Made by a program: the position numbers and the translations under genes. The notes beneath the pieces are model-generated. The model saw nothing but the letters and a program-made list of their open reading frames with translations. It searched no databases and was not told the DNA's origin. From Hofstenia miamia (taxonomy: Eukaryota; Xenacoelomorpha; Acoela): a stretch of 64,000 nucleotides of DNA. This document shows positions 45,357 to 57,470 of the stretch, piece by piece (the first letter of the stretch is position 1; each line of letters begins with the position of its first letter). The stretch covers positions 1,660,384-1,724,383 of the forward strand of contig SCFE01000021.1 of assembly GCA_004352715.1 (NCBI GenBank), read 5' to 3'.

Positions 45357-48300
45357 ATATATTTCATTTTAACCTAACAAGCGGAACACGCATTATAAAT
45401 GTTTGTGTTATCAATTACTAATAATGAATTATTTCTCCTTACACTTCACCAATGCAACCTTTATTAGGATGGTTGACACACTTCTCGACCCGTAAATCAG
45501 TGGGTGATGCGAGTTTTGAATACAGACTGATGCACTGTTAACTGTTCCAATTTGAATAGGAAACACTTCTTTAATTTTGTGATAGAGTGATTTCTAGAAA
45601 TGTCTTACTTCTTAGACTTTAATAAATCTTATCAGAAAATTTAGGCCAATCCCTGCTCAGCCTGAATCCGCTCCAACCAACTTAATTCTGATTCGGCATA
45701 TTTTCATGAGATTTTTTAAGAAGTTTTCGAATTAAGCTGACAGAAAAACCATTAGTTACGTTTTGCAACTTGCCATAATTTGAATTATTATTAGCATTGC
45801 TATGTACTTCACAATATTTCACTACAAGTTAATGTATACAGGAAGTGTGTTCAAATCATGTTCACCCTAGTAAGCTATAACTTCATAAACATTTCATTCC
45901 AAATGGCTATATTTCTCATTCTTAGTTTCACTTAAGTAGCGCATTAAATTGCCCTCGCCATAAATTACAGAAACGCAGAAGTAGGCAATTTTTAATTGGA
46001 ACCCTACAAATAGATGTTTCTTGTTTAGTAAATTAATCAATTTTTGCGTTTCAAACAATAGATTATTGCCAACTTTTGGCAATAATTAGNTGTAGTAGAG
46101 TGATTTCTAGAAATGTCTTACTTCTTAGACTTTAATAAATCTTATCAGAAAATCCCTGCTCAGCCTGAATCCGCTCCAACCAACTTAATTACGATTTGGC
46201 ATATTTTCATGAGATTTTTTAAGAAATTTTCTACAATTTGGCGGCTTGCTATATCAAAGTAAGGTATTTTAGAATAGAAACCATCAATAATCTGGGCATT
46301 GAATTGGAAATTGTACATTCAGTTCAAGAGTATATGATACTAATATACAATTTCAACACTTTAAAAATTATATAGCATTCACTACAACTGTAGTGACCAG
46401 CGCAGGTTTATCTCTGACTTCAACTCCTGATAACAGAAAAATTCACAAGATTGGGGATTATATGATATTAATATACAGAAAAAAACCATTAGTTACGTTT
46501 TGCAACTTGCCATAATTTGAATTATTAATAGCATTGCTATATAATTCACAATATTTCACTACAATCTAATGTATACAGAAAGCGTGTTCAAATCATTTTC
46601 ACCCCAGTAAGCTATAACTTCATAAACATTTCATTCAAAATGGCTATATTTCTCATTCTTAGTTTCACTTAAGTAGCGCATTAAAATTGCCCTCGCCATA
46701 AATTACAGAAACGCAGTAGTAGGCAATTTTTAATTGAAACCCTACAAATAGATGTTTCTTGTTTAGTAAATTAATCAATTTTTGCGTTTCAAACAATAGA
46801 TTATTGCCAACTTTTGGCAATAATTAGAATAAAAATATTATATCAAAAATCATAGTAAGTTAACTAGTTTGGTATTAATAAAAATCAATATATAACACAT
46901 ATAAAATTTTTCAAACAATCATAATTGTGAGATAACAAAAAGGGTTACTTGTGGTTCATGCATTTGTTAGCAGTAAGAAGAAATTGTTCTACAAAATCAA
47001 AACTTAAATATTGCCACTAATCATAATTGCTAATGGCAAATTTGGTTCTGCCATACATACTATATATAAATGCGTTGATCATAGTTTAATTTCTTTAGGT
47101 TTGGCATGATAAGGTGAGGTGTCCGACAGAATATCACAATGGTGCGAAATAAGGTTAATGTTAAGCCTTGAATATGCATAAAATGGTGAATTGGGTTGAG
47201 GAAGCATTACATATTTTTGGGTCATCAAATTATCCCTTATTTCTACAGCCAATGCTATATAAATTTACTAGACAGGATGATAATGCTTCTGGATTCGGGA
47301 ATTGATTATATATTTCAGCAAGATTTAAGTGAATCTTAAATATTTGGCAATTGATTTTTTAAAATATTCAATAGGTTAGTTAATTTGCAATTTTTGCAAT
47401 AATTGCAATATCAATTTAATATTGTCTACCCTTGCAGACATAGAGTAGAACCAATAGTTATTTACATATTATGTTGTATAATTGTTATAGGTAGGGGCGT
47501 ACGCAGGGTTTTACAACGGTGGAATATCTCCGCCGTAACTTACGGCCCATAAGTAACAAAAAGCGGGGCAAGCCCCTAAAATTCTTTGGAAATATTGATG
47601 AATTCGACACTAAGAAATGCATTTCACCACCTAAATTTGGACTTCCTTTCTCAATATTCTTTAACGAAAATTTTTTTGTTTAACCAGTCAATGGCAATTT
47701 GGAAAAACTCACTGAAATAAATTCCACAGCTTGGTACGCCACTGGTTATAAGCAAACATTTCATGAGGAATGGAAGCATCTCTGCTCTGTTGAGGGGGGG
47801 AACGTTCCCCCAGTTCCCCCCTCTGGGTGCGCCTCTGACTGTGCGTGCGTCAAGTTAAATCAAACGTGGGCTGCGGGAAAACGGGACCGATTTCTGAAAA
47901 ATGTACGTGGACTGCGGGTTGGACTAGAGCAAAAATAACAGTCAGCTTACATCCTTACGCTATACCCAGCTTTCTTCGTATATAGAAGTAGACTAGCATA
48001 AGAATTTTACCAAATTTCAATGTTTTTTCAGGTGGTAATGAGTACATTTGAATCATTATTTCGATGTTCACAATAAGAGATTTTGCATTATTCTTCAAAT
48101 TATTACTGAGTAACCATGTATCTAAAATTAAAAAACTACAAAGTATTTAGAAAATGTCAACTGAATAAATAGTGACTCAATTCATTATGTACATTTTTTC
48201 TATATACCTATTGTTAGTTTTTTATAAAAAAAACAGTAAAAATGGATTAGTGCTCTGCGTCCAAGGCAATTTTCTGGGCGTAGAGAGGGATATCGGGTAC

Positions 48301-49039
48301 TCGATTAAATCCGACCCTAAATCAGGTCGGGACGGGTTCGGGTACAAAGATTAGATTGATTATTAAAAAATACTGACATTAATCACCGCTTGATTTGAGA
48401 AAGATCCAAGATATTTAATAATGCCAATGAATTGCCGTTCCCCGCATCAGAAAATGATTAATGTTAACGATCATTTGTTTGTACAGAGATCCATAGCGTC
48501 AAATAAAAGTCAACGTTTCGGATCGATTTCAGTGGGGTCGGTTTCGGCTACTAAATATTCTGATCGGGTCGGTTTCGGGTCAACGCTTACCTCATATTGC
48601 CACTCTCTACTCTCTATTGGATAGATAGGTGTCTCGGAAGATGCATATAAATCTTTAGCTATATTTACAACTGTATGTGATTTACATAATATGTAAAATT
48701 GCGTACCTGAGATTGATTAAGAACCAATACCTCATTGCATTGGAGTACTTCAATGCAACCGGTAGGAAAGAATTCTTCTATTCTCAGAGAAATTACACAA
48801 ACAAGGGGCAGAGTATTGAAAATGAATTCACTTCTTTCCCAAATGACTGTTCTCAAATGAGCCAAATTGATGTGGTCAATGCAAACATCTCCTGTGCTGA
48901 ATATAGATATAAACCTTTTAATTGTCACCAAAAGAGATTGAATTGACGGAGAATCATGCAATTCTTGAATTTTTGCCGCCGTATTTTTCCAGTTATCAGC
49001 TTCATATGGGTATTTACATGAGTGCGGTAAATTTATCAT
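40679..49039 (-). CDS. PARG: Poly(ADP-ribose) glycohydrolase, catalytic-core form, 438 aa
   Basis: Exons 49039-48707, 44072-43817, 43763-43402, 42832-42668 and 40879-40679 join in frame (stop 40679-40681). An in-frame stop lies just upstream of the ATG. Landmarks in order: INLPHSCKYPYEADNW; VLNQSQ joined to VCCLLSHQFFCTF (family SQ-x-Q...LLA-x-FFCTF); SFHFYRHL; TPDWKAC; FIGFGPMATQEEAAF (catalytic loop, adjacent Glu-Glu kept); PEMCPAVLFTPVL; CLVITGSKKFADF; VICIDAIN; ELNKALSGFLNA; GPWGCGEFNGN; YYTFDDQ. PARG hydrolyses ribose-ribose bonds of poly(ADP-ribose), in the nucleus and cytoplasm. The usual GGG before the Gln-Glu-Glu is GFG here. There is no long N-terminal regulatory region as in the human protein. 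Intron 1 (about 4.6 kb) includes a duplicated block, and intron 4 a 197-N gap. Confidence 0.93.
41068..41264. other. Assembly gap (197 N) in PARG intron 4
   Basis: Ns end directly in an (AT)n tract at 41265-41294, so the gap is probably a microsatellite collapse. Confidence 0.95.
43020..43215. repeat. Repeat scrap in PARG intron 3
   Basis: 43160-43210 has GGCCGTAAGCTGGAATTTCT followed by GGGGAGGC, and 43040-43095 has GGGGGTTGACACGCC. These resemble the GGGGCGTACGCAGG-type words found at several other sites in the window and are probably fragments of a short DNA transposon. Confidence 0.35.
45283..45360. repeat. Transposon-end-like word plus (TA)n in PARG intron 1
   Basis: CAGGGGCGCACCCAGC at 45281-45296 resembles hAT-type ends also seen at about 47818-47839; it is followed by (TA)n at 45317-45357. 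Confidence 0.5.
45583..46827. repeat. Duplicated block around single-N 46090, with presence/absence segment
   Basis: 45583-46089 and 46096-46827 match over most of their length, with scattered substitutions and small indels. The second copy carries about 250 bp (46236-46487) replacing about 15 bp in the first. This is best read as two alleles placed in tandem inside PARG intron 1. Confidence 0.8.
47487..47940. repeat. MITE-like repeat in PARG intron 1
   Basis: Begins near TAGGGGCGTACGCAGGG (47483-47499). At 47800-47840 it contains CCCCCAGTTCCCCCCTCTGG then GTGCGCCTCTG, which on the minus strand starts CAGAGGCGCACCCAG. These are CAG-G-GCG-type ends as in hAT elements, though the two ends are not clean inverted copies. 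A cggg-rich tail follows (47860-47930). Confidence 0.4.
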
Positions 49040-52000
49040 GGTTTCTTTACGTTTCCATTACAATGTAAGAATGAAATGATGTTGGCGCAACACTAGTCAC
49101 ATTTGATAGTCGAAAGATTGCGCAACTCGAATATTGTTTCGTGTGAGAATTAAAACACAGCTATTAAATCATTTAACGCCAGGTGTCTTTGTGTGGACTA
49201 TAGCTTTTTTTTTAACTTGAAGCACTACAATAATTCAAATGCTAGAGAAAGATGCAGCCAGTTCCAGGGGCAGGGGTTGTCTCCAATCCGGGAAAAATCA
49301 CAAAAGTATTGTTGTTACTAATTTAATAACCCATAGGTGTAGAATGAATGTTGACAAATGGAAAACAGACTTTCAATGAACGCGAGAAAAGTGAAATCAA
49401 AGCACAATAATAAATGAGTATCTAATATTCTTTTTCTCTGAACGTTAGTGTCATCATAATTTTTAAATACATTTAACAATTTCCAACTTTTTCCCATAGT
49501 TGTAGCCAAAAGTGAGACGTTATCTTGTACATACCTATCGTGTCCATTATATTTCAATTAATAGAAATAAGTCATACTTTGTGCGGTTCATGGTTTTCTC
49601 CCCACCCCTCCCAATAAAAATTCTGCATACGTCCAGGCTAATTTTAAGATTGGAAGCCATGTATATTGTAATTTAAAACAATTTTTACATAACACTTCAT
49701 TATTTCATTTTGTAGAGTTTTTGTGCCATGAATTCAAGGTTGGTCATATGATCACTTCAAAATTCATTCAAGATCTTAACATGAAACCACGGATCAATTA
49801 AAGTTTACTTTTCTAAGCAACAAGGACTCCTGAAATGTCGATTTCCTTGACAATGTTAACAACTTTTAAAAATGAATTTAAAATTCAATCGAAATAAAAT
49901 ATTCCCGCCTTGTATTCTCCTTGCGCTTTATGATTAAGAATGCTTTTCATATATCACTGACTATAATAATGCTTGGTACAATGTTTTAAATCAAGAACAT
50001 ATTTCCAATGTTGTCCTTGGGCATTCGCATTTACCTGTTCTCACCGCTATGGTGAATAGAAGCAAGTGGCAAATTTTTGCAATCTGCAACATTCGTTGCT
50101 TAAGTTGTAACGCAAGATGGCGTAATGCAACATTTTATGTTCAAAAATATTTTATGTACCAATAATAATATATTATTATATTAAACTTTAGAAATGGAAC
50201 TGTGGTAAAAGCATCCAAGTCAGTGCTACAACCGGTCAGAAAAGTTGATTGGTAACCGGTTGAGTTAAGCACTCGCCGTTTATCGGCCGTTTAACCAATA
50301 AACAAGTGAAATTTTTCAATACAATAAACTGTATACAAAACAAATTTTTTGACAAAATTATATTCAGAGTATTTTTATGTATTAATAAAACTAATAAAAC
50401 AATATACATTAGGGGACGGTAATACACTTCATGCATTCGAAACATACATCCAACATTGAGCACCTACACAAACATTCACACAAACATTGATTATATTATT
50501 ATATATTGTACATATTAATTTTTAGTAATTTATTTGCTTATATTTTATTTTTCTTTTGTCATGTGTTAGTTTGTAGAATTTTGTATACATTAAGCAATAA
50601 ATTTGCTTTGACTCTTATTATTAATTACTTATATCATAGTAGCGTTTTTTGTAAATATATGTTGTTATTGCAATAAAATTTTACGTTTGCATTGGATCGT
50701 GTAACTATGAATAAACAAAAATAACAAATGTATATTTTTTAATTTTTTACAAAAACTATTAATAAACGCTTCTCTTAAAACTACAGGTTTTTGCCATCTA
50801 GACAGTGAAGGAACATGAAGAAAATGCAATTGAAATGCAACTGCATGTATTGAGTTGAAAAAATAGAACGAAATATGATTAAATATTTAGCAGAGCGGAT
50901 TTGCAATTTCGAAAGCAATACGATTTAGAAATTCCATTAAAATATTGCGAGGAAATATAACAAGGTAAACTTTCAAAAGTACAATCACCTGCAATTATCA
51001 TTTGTGAATTATAATAGACAGCCTTGTTGACTAAAAAGTCATTTGTTATTTTAAAAAGAAGCTTGTTTTTTGCAATTTTGCTGAATAATTTCCCAAAAAT
51101 ATAAGATATTTTTAGTAATTAGACCGGTAATAAAACGGTTCAATTATCCAAGTCGCTTTGCCATATTTTGAAATGCCAAATTATCTTTAATAAATCCGGC
51201 CTGGCAATAATTAAAGCTAATTCTATTATATCATTTAGAAAGAAATAGTGAATTGTTTGGCATTCTGTGAGTAACTAACTCCTTTTGTTAATTAAACTAA
51301 GAAATGTAATTTCAAAATAACGACCAAAAATCATCAAATTTCCTATTAAATATAATAATAATAAAAATGCTATATAGTAGACATAATATAGAAAACATAG
51401 TTTTCAAAGAATCTTATGAAAAACTAACTGAATCTGTTCAAAGTTGGTCCATAGAGAATGGGCAAATGCATTAAGGCTAAGTAACGGAGATGCAATTTGA
51501 GCTGAGCGTTTGCCGCTTTTTAATTTTGAGCTTCGAAGAGGCTTGACCAGCTTTTTCATGTTTAATTTATAAACTGTCGATGAGAAAAAGTCTTTCCAAA
51601 AAATCTTGTATATCTATACGTTCTTATTTGTAATTTTTCTAGAAATGTAAATTTGAATTTGTGTATCTCTGAAAAACATCTCGATACTCGGTAGAAAGAC
51701 TCAATGAGGCGGGGTCAAAAATGAAGGATTCGGTACCACGGACTTCAGATATTACCCATTATTTTGTTAATTGTTTTCAAAATAAAAGTTATGCTATGTT
51801 AGCAATGAAACTAGGGAACTAGAAAATTACATGGAATTGAGATGGGACAGGACTGGGACCAAGAAAATGCTTTTCCACAGAACACTACAGGGGTGTACTG
51901 TTTTTTCATGTTGTTACTATTCATTATTCAATGTCTAAACCCTGCATCAACCATGCTATTCTGTTTTCTTCTGTGAAGACAATTTGGTATTAGCAGTCAG

Positions 52001-52440
52001 GAACAGTAAAAGCAAGTATCCATTTCAACTATATAATTGAGCCAATTGTAGAAATCATACCAGAGAAGTATTGAAGCTTCTCAATTGTTCAGATTGTGTC
52101 CCATAAATACCAACAATAACGAAGAAAACTACACTGAAGTACTACTGACTTCGTCAGACCATACAGTGTGTCTCTTCTTTAAGTGATTTAATACATTACA
52201 ATTAAAATGATTAATGGCTAAATGCAAATGGATATGTAAATAAGCCTTAAAATATATTATTAAGGAATGGGAACACTCACAAACATATTCTTCAACTAAT
52301 AAATAAATTCATATCAAAATAACATTAAGAATTCCATGTCCTACAAAATTACTATTCAATCTAATTTTTCAAGATTTGCATTTATGAATATTTTGTTTCA
52401 CATTTAAAAATTAAAATTACATTAAAAAGTCTATGGGAAG
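49040..52440. other. Gene-poor interval upstream of PARG
   Basis: Contains the presumed PARG promoter and 5' UTR side. 49318-49557 (-) is an open frame without a recognisable motif. About 49595-49640 holds CATACGTCCAGGC next to a C-rich run, like other repeat scraps here. No further supported exon, RNA gene or structured repeat. Confidence 0.4.
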
Positions 52441-52681
52441 CTAGCTTAATGAAAAATATTCTAAGGTGGTCATCATTCCTTTGACTCTAGGCTTGATTAC
52501 AAACTTCACCATATATTTGGCCCCAACCCATATGGCGTCATCTTCATTTATTCTGCAGTTAAAAAATCTTTCATTCATATTTATTGCTTGTACTCTGGGG
52601 TAGGGGCCGTGTCCATTCCTGCACCTATGAAAAAAGCCTGTTGATATGTCCATACTGTACCCTAAGCCGTTATGCCCATAA
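52441..52681 (-). CDS. Terminal exon of an unidentified gene
   Basis: Acceptor AATGTAG precedes 52681; the exon enters with one base of a split codon, then encodes 79 residues to a stop at 52441. The protein reads YGHNGLGYSMDI..., with two cysteines (HRC, FNC) and an aromatic/basic end (WVGAKYMVKFVIKPRVKG, then TLEYFSLS). The last part vaguely resembles the C-terminal strand region of small secreted beta-sandwich lipid-binding (ML/MD-2-like) domains, but I would not rely on it. Upstream exons were not found. The non-AT-biased residue mix supports coding status more than function. Confidence 0.4.
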
Positions 52682-52819
52682 CTACATTTTATTTAAATAT
52701 TTAGCTTGAAGCAACACGAAAACCTGCTAGTGTGCGATCATGCATGTGTACTTAAGCGCTTATAATAACGACTATCAAACAATGGCGAGGCTGACATGTA
52801 ATATTTAGGGGTTAGGGCT

Positions 52820-53156
52820 CTTGTAGGAGCCCGCCACATACAAACTACAATGAATGCTAAAAAAACGTATGTAAATATGTATATGTAAAACGTATATGTA
52901 TATATATATANNNNNNNNNNNNNNNNNNNNNNNNNNNNNNNNNNNNNNNNNNNNNNNNNNNNNNNNNNNNNNNNNNNNNNNNNNNNNNNNNNNNNNNNNN
53001 NNNNNNNNNNNNNNNNNNNNNNNNNNNNNNNNNNNNNNNNNNNNNNNNNNNNNNNNNNNNNNNNNNNNNNNNNNNNNNTTGTAGGAGCCCGCCACATACA
53101 AACTACAATGAATGCTAAAAAAACGTATGTAAATATGTATATGTAAAACGTATATG

Positions 53157-53191
<35 letters not shown>

Positions 53192-53192
53192 T
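52820..53192. repeat. Repeated flanks around a 168-N gap and (TA)n tracts
   Basis: 52822-52890 (TTGTAGGAGCCCGCCACATA onward) recurs at 53079-53160 after Ns 52911-53078. Both copies end in TA-rich repeats (52893-52910, 53157-53190). Probably the same locus assembled twice across a microsatellite. Confidence 0.85.
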
Positions 53193-53910
53193 TGTAAAAT
53201 CAGTGAGTTTATTCTATTATTGACAAAAACCAATGTAGTTGTATTTTGTAAGTTCATTGCTTTTAATTTTTGCCTGCCTATTTTGCGTTTAGAGGGGTTA
53301 GCTGTTGCATTGGGCTCTATAGCACTTTAAGCCCCCCTCACTCTCCGACACTGTCATCAACATAGTTTAGGTCAAAAACTACATTAAGTATAGCTTTGTT
53401 AATATCACCGAGAAGTATAATTTTATAACTATAACGCTAAAGTTAAGTCCAATTCTCACAATAGGACAATACACAGCTGTATCACCTTGTAAAATATATA
53501 CATTACATTAATTCAGTTTAAGCGATATGGAAAGTACATAAGTACGATATTTTTAGCAATGCAATATTAGAGGACGACAGTGACATTGAACTCTCTGATA
53601 TTAAGGAAGACAGTTATGTTGCAAATTTCTGTTGTAAGTCTAAGTGAAGGTTGGCGTTTCATTAAGTGTGTAAATATTCAGCGAATGATACATAGCATAG
53701 ATAGATAGAAAATACTTTTCAATCAATAAGCCTATTCAAGTTAAAATAACATATTTAAGAATTAAAATCCTCTAGCTAAATTCAAAACCCGCTGACCAAC
53801 CCATGCTATACCACAAATTTACGTTTTACTCTTAGCTGATTAAAAAATGTTTTTTATTAAGGGGTTTGCTTGTAAATGATTTATGAATACAGTAAAGAGT
53901 GTTCTGTCTG

Positions 53911-54547
53911 ATAGCCAAATTTGTTAAATGTTAGCATTCGGTATCAAAAATATACTTGCGATACATAATCATATGCATGAACAGGAAGATACAAGGGTTT
54001 AAAAAGCATCATCCAAGAAAGAACACTCAAAACTCTATCGATGATTTATGTTAATTCTTGGAAAATGCATTTATTAATTTTGATAGTTTAATTTCGGCAA
54101 GTAGTAGTCGCCAAATTGGTTTGACAAAATTACGTGTGGACGATACGCCTGCACACAGTTCTGCAAAGCCACGCGGTACGCAGAAATTTAAACCGTGGGA
54201 AAACCAAAATTGAAATAAGGCGACTGGTACTTGTTTAGCAGCATTTAATCGGTAAATATGTTTTAGTAAATTTTGTATAAATAGAAAACCACGAGCTGTG
54301 AATATGATGAACATTAACCTCGTTATATTTTCATTGATTATTGCGGTTTGATTAATTAANCCCCGTGATAGCTGGCGCTGATCCCTGGATTGATTCTCTA
54401 AATAGATTATCTAGCTATGAAGTGTTAGTTTCACCTGGGTAGCGATATTACAATAGCCAAATTTGTTAAATGTTAGCATTCGGTATCAAAAATATACTTG
54501 CGATACATAATCATATGCATGAACAGGAAGATACAAGGGTTTAAAAG
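53911..54547. repeat. 95-bp duplication around single-N 54360
   Basis: ATAGCCAAATTTGTTAAATG onward to ATACAAGGGTTTAAAA is present at 53911-54005 and 54453-54547. The region between contains unique sequence and the N. Likely an assembly join. Confidence 0.75.
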
Positions 54548-57239
54548 TTGCTTTAAAAATTTTAAGCATACTTGTTCCAAACATGAGCAAATGGGTAATA
54601 TCTAATGAAAAAAGTTCAGCTTGTGTCGTCTCGTTACACACAAATTCATATCGTGTACATCATTTGACATTGTTTCTTTATGCTGCGCTTCAGAAAACCG
54701 ATAAGTGCTAAGGCAATTTATCCTCCTTGATATCTATAGTTGTCAAAAAAGTAAAAAAAAATTAAGATATTAATCTGGTAGATAGTGTGAGAAATCACCT
54801 GCAGATATTTTCTGTGCACAAACATCTAGTGCAGACAAAGACTTCAAAAAAGAACACAAAAATAAATACTCATATTTGTGTATTGTAAATTGTAATTAGA
54901 AAAATGATCTTCAATTAACATATTTTGAGGTTACAGGTTTGATCAATAACTAATAATAAAATCGAATAAAGCACAACAAATTCATTTCAATCAATAATAT
55001 AGCGCACCCAAAATTCTAAACTCTTTTATTGAGAAGGCACCTTTTTTGCGACCTCGAGCATGGGTAATTATGCTTAATGTCGGCTGAGCAAGCTTATTCA
55101 GCCTGGGTCGACCTATTGCTCTACCTTCTTTTACAATTTTAGTTATTCAGTATTCTACCTTACTTCAATTTATTGGAGGCTGATTTTGAGCCTCTTAAAG
55201 AAATTGTATTGGATTTGGTTTAAAATATCGACAAATTTGCTACTCTATGGAAACAATCAGAAAGAAAAGTCGATTTAAAACAGCCCAATATAACGTTGTC
55301 TAAAAAATGAAATATGTAAATGACATCATTATTTCCTACTAAATGAAATTGTGTTACAGTAAAGAGGTCTGACTAATCTGATAACCTATTTGTGGATTGT
55401 AAGTCATCAGTATTGATAATTAATGTATTTTTAACGTCCTCATAATGGTCACATTGATCTTTTCTGCCAATTGCACATTCCATTGCATATTAGCAACAAG
55501 AACAACAACAACAGTAGAAAATTTTAAATTTCTAAAAGCACATGTAGTAAGCAAATACACTTTACGAATGCTACAAAGTCAATTGTTCCTAAATAAGTTA
55601 TTATTTCGTAAGATATTTGAAAATAAACTACTTGGGAATTTTTTGCTTATACCATTCCTGGCAGGAGCGTTAAACCTTGATGATAGGAATCTATTATTTT
55701 TTTGAAAAGCAAATAGGTGTACTTGATTACAGTAAGTATTTATCTGTTTTTTATATTTTTCAACTTTTCAACTTTTTGTAAATCTACCATTCACAAATTG
55801 AATTTTCGAATAGTTCAGTAAAGGCTGAAATGTGTATGATTGCTTGAAATTTCTCTTAAATAGTATAAAGTTGGCAAGTAAAAGACTTTTGTCTTTATCA
55901 CATCAGAGAAATGTATTACATTCTTTTTCGAATTCAAAGAAAGGATTATCAATTCAGTATCTATTTTTTTTGGAATGAGTTGTTCTTGGGTCAGCAAATA
56001 GTATACAGTTTTCATATTACACTGGGAATATCATGAATTCTACACCATGTAGATATTGCATATGTTCACGAATGGATAGCTAATACTCTATAATTCATTG
56101 ATAATGATGTAGTACATAGATATTTGCTCAGGTCACTTTCTCCAAAAAATATTTATATATGTTCGCATTTCACATTATTGCTAAGAGAGATAATCACCTA
56201 TAAGTAGCCAAAATATTGATTAATAAATTTTGCAGAACTTAGTAGATCGATAGTTATTACACAGACTTACGCAGATAGCTAAGAATCTTAGCACAAGAAT
56301 CGTTTGATTGAAGCAACCGTGGACCATGTGGCTCAAAACAATGAGACTTAACCATCGCAATTCTCCGAGATGCACCCACTTACTCTCACCATTATACACT
56401 GTTCAACATTTGCACTGAATGCACATGCGCATTAAAATTCTGCGGAATCAAAATTTTATTGGTCTTAGTCCCAACTAGTCCGATTTTATTTTTGTCCCAT
56501 TTCCTTCTCCATGCCAGTCCTATGAACATTTTTGTCACCTTAACTTAATTTTGGACAAATTCTCAAAGATTTTGATTTACAAAACTAAGCTCGTCATACC
56601 AGTTTCTTTGTCTATGATCTTAAGAACTTATTTGTCCCACTCCCACAAAAAAACTTAATACCAAGCCTAGTGTCTTCTAGACGATTTTTAAATCATTACT
56701 AAGTGTTTCCTAAATCATTTCTTAACTATTTTTAGGCAATTTCTAAAAGTTTTTTTAAATAATTCCCAAATGGTTGTTAAAATTTTGCAGTGTTTCTAAT
56801 GGACCAGATCAGGAACTCTCCTTAGATATTTAAAATTTGAATATTCAAGTTATTATAAGAATAATTTGTGCAAAACTTCAGCACTAAGTTAGTATTGCTT
56901 GAGAACAATTTAAAATTTAATTGACAGTATATTTTTCTACTATGCTTTGAAAAAAAAATTTTAAAATATTTAAAATAAAAAAAACAAATTCATAATGCGC
57001 CAAATTATAAACACATTGTTAAAGAATATAAACTAAGACATTTTATTTGAAGTATGATTAATTCATAATTATAAAATATGACTTTCACTGTTGAAATGCA
57101 GTGTCAATGCTAACATTTTTGTGTTTGTTTTTGATAATTTCTGTCCCTGCTTATTAGCTGTATGCAGATTTGTCTATCCATAGTGAATGAGTGATACTTT
57201 ATAAAGTAGCTTAGAATCAAATTTAATTACGAATTTTTA

Positions 57240-57470
57240 ATGGTTCTAAAAACAAGATCTACTAAATGCTTTATAAACGCCTTCTAAGCAATTTATAAAC
57301 ATCTAGACGTTTACTAAAGGTCTTTCAAGCGTCTTTTAAGCCATTTTTAAACGTTTTAAACAGGTCTTCTACACCTTACATAGATACCATTTCTAAACGT
57401 CTTCTAGACGTTTTTTTAAACGATTTCTAAACCATTTTAAGACAGGTTATAAAACGTCTTTTATTGTTTA
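57240..57470. repeat. Degenerate tandem tract of TTTAAACG/TCTAGACG words
   Basis: Repeated variants of TTTCTAAACGTCTTCTAGACG at irregular spacing; a weaker related stretch is at 56680-56790. It may be an old minisatellite. Confidence 0.6.

Noticed and set aside
48677-48946. Plus-strand frame of 89 codons
   Set aside because: It is the antisense shadow of PARG exon 1, which has family motifs and a correct splice join.
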